A DNA stretch of 64,000 nucleotides, taken from an uncultured Rhizobium sp. (GTDB lineage: Bacteria; Pseudomonadota; Alphaproteobacteria; Rhizobiales; Rhizobiaceae). The stretch is taken from positions 262,041 through 326,040 of the forward strand of contig CAMFHE010000001.1 in the NCBI GenBank assembly GCA_945952045.1, written 5' to 3'. A program made the translations under genes and the position numbers. Shown one piece after another: positions 58,778 to 64,000 of the stretch (its first letter is position 1; each line of letters opens with the position of its first letter). A model generated the notes under the pieces. The model worked only from the letters and a program-made list of their open reading frames with translations. It did not search any database and was not told where the DNA came from.

Positions 58778-60082
58778 ATGATCGCCCGCCCACCCTTTCC
58801 CGACATTCACTCCCTCTGGCAGGAAACGGCTGTCGAGCGCCCGGCGTTCGAAAGCCTGGCGGGCGATCATCAATTCGACGTGGCCATCATCGGCGGCGGC
58901 TATACCGGCCTCTCGACGGCGCGCTATCTGGCCCGGCGTGGGCTGTCCTCAATCGTCATCGAGGCCAGCCGGATCGGCTGGGGCGGCAGCGGCCGGAACG
59001 GCGGCGTCGTCTCGGGAAAATTCCGGCCGTCCTTTTCGGATATCGCTGCCCGCTATGGGCTGGAGACCGCGCGGCGCATGCACGATCTCGGTGTCGAGGC
59101 CATCGAGCATGTCGGCGAGCTGGCCGAGGACTACGGCATCACTGCCGCCAATTACCGCCCGACCGGCTCTTTGCGCTGTGCTCATAATGCGGTGTCGCTG
59201 GAAGGACTGAAAAAGGAAGTCGAGTGGCTGCGCGGCGCGCTGGGCGACCATGCCTGTTCGATCCTGTCACCCGAGGAAATGGCGGCCGAGACAGGCTCGC
59301 GCGATTTCGTCGGCGGCATGCTCAACACGCATGGCGGCGTCATTCATCCGCTCAATTTCGCCTTTGGCCTCGCCGCCGGGCTGAAGAAAGCCGGCATCGC
59401 CATCGTCGAGGCATCGCCGGTGACCGGCCTCAAACGTCATGGCGACCGCATCCTCGTGCGCACGGGTAGTGGTTCGGTATCGGCGCGCCAGGCGGTCATC
59501 GCCACGGATTCCTATTCCGACATCACGCCGGCGACTGCGGGCGTGCGCAAATCCATCATTCCGTTCCGTTCGGCGATGATCGCCACCGAACCGCTGACGG
59601 GCAAGCCCGGTGCGCGGCTGCTCTCGCAGGGCCGCAGCTATACCGAGACCAGGCGGATGATGCGCTGGTTCCGCAAGGCGGGTGACCGGCTGCTCTATGG
59701 CGGGCGCGGCGCTTTTGGAAAGGCGGACTCCGAAAGCGCCTTTGCCGCCCTGCATAAGGCGATGCTGCGGCAGTTTCCCGAGCTGGAAAACACAGCCGTC
59801 ACCCATCGCTGGTCGGGGCTGGTCGCCATGACCATGGACAGCATTCCGCATCTGGGACGGCTCGACGACCGGATCGTGTATGCCGTCGGCTATAACGGCA
59901 CCGGCGTGGCGCTCGCCTCCAATATCGGCCGCTACGTCGCGGCTGAAATCGCCGGCGAAAAGCCAGACCTCGGACTTCTGACATCCGAGCGGCTGAAACC
60001 CGTCCCCTTCTATCCCATCAGGGAACCCGCGGTCCGGCTTGTGGCCGGCTGGTATCAGTTCCTCGATGCAATCGGGCGTTAA
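58778..60082 (+). CDS. FAD-dependent oxidoreductase, DadA/PuuB-like
   Basis: 434 residues. FDVAIIGGGYTGLSTARYLARRG near 27-48 is the FAD site. GGMLNTHGGVIHPLNFAFGLAAGLKKAG and THRWSGLVAMTMDSIPHLGRL are shared with gamma-glutamylputrescine oxidases and related amine or amino-acid oxidases. It would oxidise a C-N bond of an imported amine or amino acid. It lies between the HAD and the binding-protein genes. Confidence 0.89.
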   Translation: MIARPPFPDIHSLWQETAVERPAFESLAGDHQFDVAIIGGGYTGLSTARYLARRGLSSIVIEASRIGWGGSGRNGGVVSGKFRPSFSDIAARYGLETARRMHDLGVEAIEHVGELAEDYGITAANYRPTGSLRCAHNAVSLEGLKKEVEWLRGALGDHACSILSPEEMAAETGSRDFVGGMLNTHGGVIHPLNFAFGLAAGLKKAGIAIVEASPVTGLKRHGDRILVRTGSGSVSARQAVIATDSYSDITPATAGVRKSIIPFRSAMIATEPLTGKPGARLLSQGRSYTETRRMMRWFRKAGDRLLYGGRGAFGKADSESAFAALHKAMLRQFPELENTAVTHRWSGLVAMTMDSIPHLGRLDDRIVYAVGYNGTGVALASNIGRYVAAEIAGEKPDLGLLTSERLKPVPFYPIREPAVRLVAGWYQFLDAIGR

Positions 60083-60139
60083 GACCCGGGAATCGCATGC
60101 ATAACCGGGTTAACAACCCTCAATCGAGAGGAGAACGAC

Positions 60140-61180
60140 ATGGCATACAGACTTGCGACATACGCATTTTCCGCCTCGGCGCTGATGATGCTGCCGGGCC
60201 TCGCGCACGCAGAACAGATCACCTTCGTCTCGCAGGGCGGCGCCTATCAGGAGGCCCAGACAAAGGCGATCCTCGATCCGGTCGCCGAACTGCTCGGCAT
60301 CACCGTCAACCAGGACAGCTCCCCGGACGCCTGGCCGGTCATCAAGACGCAGACCGCATCGGGCAAGGTCATCTGGGACGTGATCGACACCCCGCCGAAG
60401 GACTGCATTCGCGGCGGTGAGCAGGGCATGATCGAGAAACTCGATTTCTCCAAGCTGCCAAATGCGGAAAAAATGCCGGCCGAATACAAGAGCCCCTATT
60501 CGGTGGCCTATGAATTCTATTCGAGCGTGCTCGTCTACAACAAGCAGAAGTTCGGCGACAATCCTCCCAAGACCTGGGCCGATTTCTGGGACGTCAAGAA
60601 GTTTCCCGGCACGCGCGCTCTGCGCAACCATCCGCTGGCGACCCTTGAAGCAGCGCTGCTTGCGGACGGCGTGCCGGCCGACAAGCTCTATCCGCTCGAC
60701 GTCGACCGCGCCTTCAAGAAGCTTGAGGAGATCAAGCCGCATATCGCAGTGTGGTGGACCTCCGGCGCGCAGTCAGCCCAGTTGCTGGCTGATGGCGAAG
60801 TCGATATGGAAATGGCCTGGAACGGCCGCGTCGCCGCCGTCGCCAAGGAAGGCGCGCCGGTCGGCTACACCTTCAACCAGGGCTTCCTGCAATATACCTC
60901 GCTGTGCATCATGAAGGGCGCGCCCAACCTCGACACGGCGGTGAAATTCGTGAACGCGGCGCTGACGCCGGAAATCCAGGCGAACTTCCCGACCTATATC
61001 GACTACGGCCCGGGCAATCCGGAAGCCTACAAGACCGGCAAGATCTCTGACGAGCGCGCCAAGGAAATGCCGAGCTCGCCCGAGAATGCCAAGCAGCAGG
61101 TGCTGGTCTCCGACGAATGGTGGAGCTCGCCGGCTGGCGAGGAAGCCCAGAAGCGCTGGGCCAACTTCATCCAGCAGTAA
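60140..61180 (+). CDS. ABC transporter substrate-binding protein, PotD type (second system)
   Basis: 346 residues. Signal peptide about 1-23 (ASALMMLPGLAHA). Mature start EQITFVSQGGAYQEAQTKAIL, IWDVIDTPPKDCIRGGEQGMIEKLDFSKLPN, and WWTSGAQSAQLLADGEVDMEMAWNGR are typical. AGGAGAACGAC precedes the ATG. The ligand is unknown; the accompanying oxidases suggest an amine or amino-acid derivative. Confidence 0.92.
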   Translation: MAYRLATYAFSASALMMLPGLAHAEQITFVSQGGAYQEAQTKAILDPVAELLGITVNQDSSPDAWPVIKTQTASGKVIWDVIDTPPKDCIRGGEQGMIEKLDFSKLPNAEKMPAEYKSPYSVAYEFYSSVLVYNKQKFGDNPPKTWADFWDVKKFPGTRALRNHPLATLEAALLADGVPADKLYPLDVDRAFKKLEEIKPHIAVWWTSGAQSAQLLADGEVDMEMAWNGRVAAVAKEGAPVGYTFNQGFLQYTSLCIMKGAPNLDTAVKFVNAALTPEIQANFPTYIDYGPGNPEAYKTGKISDERAKEMPSSPENAKQQVLVSDEWWSSPAGEEAQKRWANFIQQ

Positions 61181-61207
61181 GCCTTATCGAAACCGGGAGG
61201 GGCAGCC

Positions 61208-62080
61208 ATGGCGTCGCCGACACTCAATCCGTCCGACCTGCACGACCGCCGCGAGCAAAGGCTGATGCTGATGCTGCTCGCGCCGGCACTTACGGTGGTC
61301 GGCGCGCTGCTGATCCTGCCCCTTCTCTGGCTCGGCTGGCAGTCCTTCCAGCAGGATGGGAGCTTCACCCTCATCCATTATGAGCGGTTCCTGACGGATC
61401 CGGTCTACTGGAACACCTTCCTGCAAACCTTCCGCATCGCCATCGTCGTCACGCTGATGACAGTGCTGCTTGGTTATCCCGTCGCCTATGTGGCGGCGGC
61501 CTTGCCGCAACGCCTCAGCGTCATCGTGCTGGCGATGGTGCTGTTGCCGTTCTGGACCTCGGTGCTGGTGCGCGCCTATTCCTGGCTGATCCTGCTGCAG
61601 CGAAATGGCATCATCAATTCGGCGCTGAAAAGCACCGGGCTGATCGTCGATCCCCTGCCGCTGGTCAACAATGAATTCGGCACCGTCATCGCCACCATCC
61701 ACATTCTCCTGCCCTTCATGGTGCTGCCGCTCTATGCGACCATGAAGAAGATCCCGCCGGAGCTGACCATGGCCGGCGCCAGCCTCGGCGGCACGCCGCT
61801 GCATGTCTTCTGGCGGGTCTTCCTGCCGCTGTCGCTCCCCGGCCTAATTGCCGGCATGGTGCTGGTCTTCGTGCTGACGCTCGGCTTCTACATCACCCCC
61901 GAGCTTCTGGGCGGCGGGCGAACCTACATGGTGTCCATGCTGGTCTCGCGCAATATCGAAGTCTACAACGAATGGGGCGCGGCCTCGTCGATCAGCGTGG
62001 TGCTGATGATCTGCGTCTTCCTGATCTTCCGCCTCGCCAGCCTGATCATTCCGTTCGAACGCATCATGGGAACGAGGTGA
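61208..62080 (+). CDS. ABC transporter permease, PotB type (second system)
   Basis: 290 residues with six membrane segments (first LLAPALTVVGALLILPLLWLGW). EAA loop MAGASLGGTPLHVFWRVFLPLSLPGLIAG. GGGAGGG lies 8 bp before the ATG. Followed after 3 bp by the second permease. Confidence 0.92.
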   Translation: MASPTLNPSDLHDRREQRLMLMLLAPALTVVGALLILPLLWLGWQSFQQDGSFTLIHYERFLTDPVYWNTFLQTFRIAIVVTLMTVLLGYPVAYVAAALPQRLSVIVLAMVLLPFWTSVLVRAYSWLILLQRNGIINSALKSTGLIVDPLPLVNNEFGTVIATIHILLPFMVLPLYATMKKIPPELTMAGASLGGTPLHVFWRVFLPLSLPGLIAGMVLVFVLTLGFYITPELLGGGRTYMVSMLVSRNIEVYNEWGAASSISVVLMICVFLIFRLASLIIPFERIMGTR

Positions 62081-62083
62081 TTT

Positions 62084-62881
62084 ATGCGCCTTCAAAAAGG
62101 TTTGCTCTACGGTTTCGTCATCCTCGTCCTCGCCTGGCTGATGATCCCGATCCTGGTCATCATGCCGATGTCCTTTTCCGGCGCCCGCTTCCTCAGTTTT
62201 CCGCCACCGGTCTGGTCGCTGCGCTGGTATGAAAGCTATCTGGGCAGCGCAGCCTGGATGCAGGCGACGCGCGTGACGGTGATCGTCGCCGTCTCGAGCG
62301 CGGTCGTCGCCACGATCCTCGGCACGGCCGCAGCCTATGCGCTGAACCTGACCTCGTCGCGGCTGGTGCGCAGCCTCCAGGCGGTGCTTCTCCTGCCGCT
62401 GATCGTGCCGATCGTCATCACCGCCGTGGGCGTCTTCCTCGTCTATGCCCAGGTCGGGCTGCTCGCCTCCATGACCGGGCTGATCCTCGCCAATGTCATG
62501 CTCGGTCTGCCCTATGTCGTCACCTCCGTGCTGGTGGGCCTGAGAAAATTCGACATTACGCAGGAAATGGTGTCGCGCAGCCTCGGCATGAACCGGTGGC
62601 GCACCTTCTTTGCCGTCACCCTGCCGCAGATCCGTCCGAGCGTGATTACCGGCATGCTGTTCGCCTTTATTTCGGCGCTCGACGAAACCGTCGTCTCGCT
62701 GTTCATCTCGGGCGGCGCCAACCAGACGCTGACCAAGAAGATGTTCACCGCGCTGCGCGATGAGATCGATCCGACGATCGCCTCGATCAGTTCGCTGATG
62801 ACGGCAATCTCATTCATCCTCGTCATGCTGGCCGCGATCAATGCCCGCAGCACCGAACGGTCGCAGGGCCGCTCTGCATGA
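62084..62881 (+). CDS. ABC transporter permease, PotC type (second system)
   Basis: 265 residues with about six membrane segments (LLYGFVILVLAWLMIPILVIMPMSF first). EAA loop MVSRSLGMNRWRTFFAVTLPQIRPSVIT. Ends in ARSTERSQGRSA, with the GMC oxidoreductase ATG inside its stop region (4-bp overlap), so the oxidoreductase belongs to the same operon. Confidence 0.92.
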   Translation: MRLQKGLLYGFVILVLAWLMIPILVIMPMSFSGARFLSFPPPVWSLRWYESYLGSAAWMQATRVTVIVAVSSAVVATILGTAAAYALNLTSSRLVRSLQAVLLLPLIVPIVITAVGVFLVYAQVGLLASMTGLILANVMLGLPYVVTSVLVGLRKFDITQEMVSRSLGMNRWRTFFAVTLPQIRPSVITGMLFAFISALDETVVSLFISGGANQTLTKKMFTALRDEIDPTIASISSLMTAISFILVMLAAINARSTERSQGRSA

Positions 62882-64000
62882 CGGTCGACCACCTGATTCT
62901 GGGCGGGGGCTCGGCCGGCTGCGTGCTGGCCGCGCGGCTTTCCGAAGACCCCGGTCGCACCGTCGTGCTGGTCGAGGCCGGCCGCAACATTTCACGCGAC
63001 GAGATTCCCGATGCCGTGCGCAGCCGCTACCCCGGCCGCGCCTATCTCGATACCCGCAACATCTGGCCGGCGCTGACGGCGCTGATGGGCTATGCCAGCT
63101 CGAACACGCAGAGCCGCTCGTCGCGCCGCTATGAGCAGGCGAGACTCCTTGGTGGCGGCTCAGCGATCAATGCGCTGATGGCCAATCGCGGAGCACCGAG
63201 CGATTATGCCGAATGGGAGGCGCTTGGCGCTGCCGGCTGGGATTGGGAGGATTGCCTGCCCTATTTCCGCAAGATCGAGGCCGACCGGGAGTTCGATGGA
63301 CCGTTGCACGGCAAGGATGGGCCGCTCACCGTCCGCCGCGTTTCCGATGCCGGCCTCTCCCCCTTCGTCGACCGTGTGATGAAAACGCTCGACCGGCGGG
63401 GCTATCCCATTCGCCCCGACCAGAACGGCCAGTGGGAAGACGGCGCGTTCCGTGGGGCGATCGCCGTCAGCGATGCCGGCGAAAGGCTGCCGACCTCGCT
63501 CGCCTATCTCACACCCGAGGTGCGGCGTCGCCCAAATCTTCGGATCATCACCGACAGCGTGGCGAACCGCATCCTCTTCGAAGGCCGGCGCGCCATCGGC
63601 GCAGACATTTCGGGCCGGATCAGTGAAACCATAACGGCGCGAGAGGTCATCGTTTCCAGCGGCGCCATCCATACGCCGGCTCTGCTGATGCGCTCCGGCA
63701 TCGGGCCGGGCGATGCTTTGTCGGCGCTCTCCATCCCCGTCGTCGCGCCCCTTGCAGGCGTCGGCCGCAACCTGATGGAACATCCCTCGATTGCGGTTGC
63801 GGCCTATCTGCCTCCGCATATGCGGGTTCGTGACCGGAGCGAGCATCACGAACAGGCGATATGGCGCTTTTCCTCCGGGATGAGCGGCACGCCGCAGGGC
63901 GACATGCATGGCGCGATCCTGTCGCGCTCCGGCTGGCATTCGGTGGGCCTGCGCATGGGCAGCCTGTTCTTCTGGGTCAACAAATCCTATTCGCGCGGCG
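62878..64000 (+). CDS. GMC-family oxidoreductase, choline-dehydrogenase-like, 3' partial
   Basis: The ATG at 62878 overlaps the permease stop, and the frame is open to the right edge with no stop, giving at least 374 residues of an expected 530 or so. FAD site ILGGGSAGCVLAARLSED at the N-terminus; GMC signature 1 ARLLGGGSAINALMANRG near residues 89-105; SSGAIHTPALLMRSGIGP near 261 is signature 2. The C-terminal His/Asn catalytic region is outside the window. It would oxidise an alcohol with FAD. Position suggests it works on the substrate carried by the second PotABCD system. Confidence 0.93.
   Translation, partial: MTVDHLILGGGSAGCVLAARLSEDPGRTVVLVEAGRNISRDEIPDAVRSRYPGRAYLDTRNIWPALTALMGYASSNTQSRSSRRYEQARLLGGGSAINALMANRGAPSDYAEWEALGAAGWDWEDCLPYFRKIEADREFDGPLHGKDGPLTVRRVSDAGLSPFVDRVMKTLDRRGYPIRPDQNGQWEDGAFRGAIAVSDAGERLPTSLAYLTPEVRRRPNLRIITDSVANRILFEGRRAIGADISGRISETITAREVIVSSGAIHTPALLMRSGIGPGDALSALSIPVVAPLAGVGRNLMEHPSIAVAAYLPPHMRVRDRSEHHEQAIWRFSSGMSGTPQGDMHGAILSRSGWHSVGLRMGSLFFWVNKSYSRG

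Noticed and set aside
57830-58873. 347-residue open frame on the - strand
   Set aside because: Antisense to the end of the ATPase, the HAD gene and the start of the oxidase gene; no motif.
63160-63939. 259-residue open frame on the - strand near the right edge
   Set aside because: Antisense to the GMC oxidoreductase, which has both GMC signatures and reads through to the edge.
1-64000. tRNA, rRNA, CRISPR, insertion sequences or replication origin
   Set aside because: No tRNA cloverleaf, rRNA segment, regular short repeats, transposase-like protein or iteron array was noticed on reading.

Overview
The window is G+C-rich, densely packed catabolic DNA. Five solute-binding-protein ABC systems, GntR/LacI/DeoR/RpiR/MarR-type local regulators and many 1-14 bp gene overlaps point to an alphaproteobacterium of the Hyphomicrobiales (Rhizobium/Agrobacterium/Ensifer-like). 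This assignment is inferred from gene content and codon style; no rRNA or other marker gene is present. I saw no tRNA, rRNA, CRISPR array, insertion sequence or plasmid origin. It looks like an accessory nutrient-scavenging region, possibly on a chromid or megaplasmid.

Region 1 (1-2.1 kb) is the 3' part of a GH63/trehalase-like glycoside hydrolase. Region 2 (2.1-20.1 kb) is the most interesting block, a nicotinate-degradation locus. It has a PotD-type ABC importer, an isochorismatase-fold amidase, ferredoxin-NADP reductase, hydantoinase/oxoprolinase A and B subunits, two tandem AA_synth-family proteins, a UPF0280 (ApbE-superfamily) protein, a 6-hydroxynicotinate-reductase homologue, a MarR regulator, and the NicA/NicB nicotinate dehydrogenase with three c-type haems. 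Five copies of the palindrome TTTGTATACAAA or a close variant precede its transcription units, which ties the whole block into one regulon. The gene set fits a reductive (THON) route rather than the maleamate route of Pseudomonas.

Region 3 (20.4-21.3 kb) is an orphan M15-peptidase-like gene with a strong terminator. Region 4 (21.3-31.0 kb) has an RpiR regulator, a Dpp/Opp-type peptide ABC system, an M81 (MlrC) peptidase, an enolase-superfamily N-succinylamino-acid-racemase-like enzyme and a GNAT acyltransferase, suggesting peptide or D-amino-acid salvage. Region 5 (31.2-34.4 kb) holds exported MsrB and MsrA, TrmO, an XRE-cupin regulator and a PAT-like acetyltransferase.

Region 6 (34.4-46.8 kb) appears to be a LacI regulon of unknown substrate: a MalEFGK-type importer, a HisD-family dehydrogenase (HpsN-like), an SDR, LacI, a bicupin, an RraA-like protein, an AtzG-like 60-residue protein, an AtzE-like amidase and a duplicated SnoaL/NTF2 protein. 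Three copies of TTGCATACGTATGCAA-like operators mark its transcription units. Region 7 (46.8-51.8 kb) is a DeoR-controlled Glp-like set: a GlpA-like flavoprotein with a BFD [2Fe-2S] domain, an FAD/NAD oxidoreductase and an FGGY kinase. It has its own operators, two of which lie in front of the SnoaL-like gene and so link the two regulons.

Region 8 (51.7-56.7 kb) is a run of small regulator-target pairs (XRE/SDR, YafY/ABM-like, GNAT, LysR). Region 9 (56.9-64 kb) is a second polyamine-type ABC system interleaved with a HAD hydrolase, a DadA/PuuB-like oxidase and a GMC oxidoreductase that runs off the right edge.
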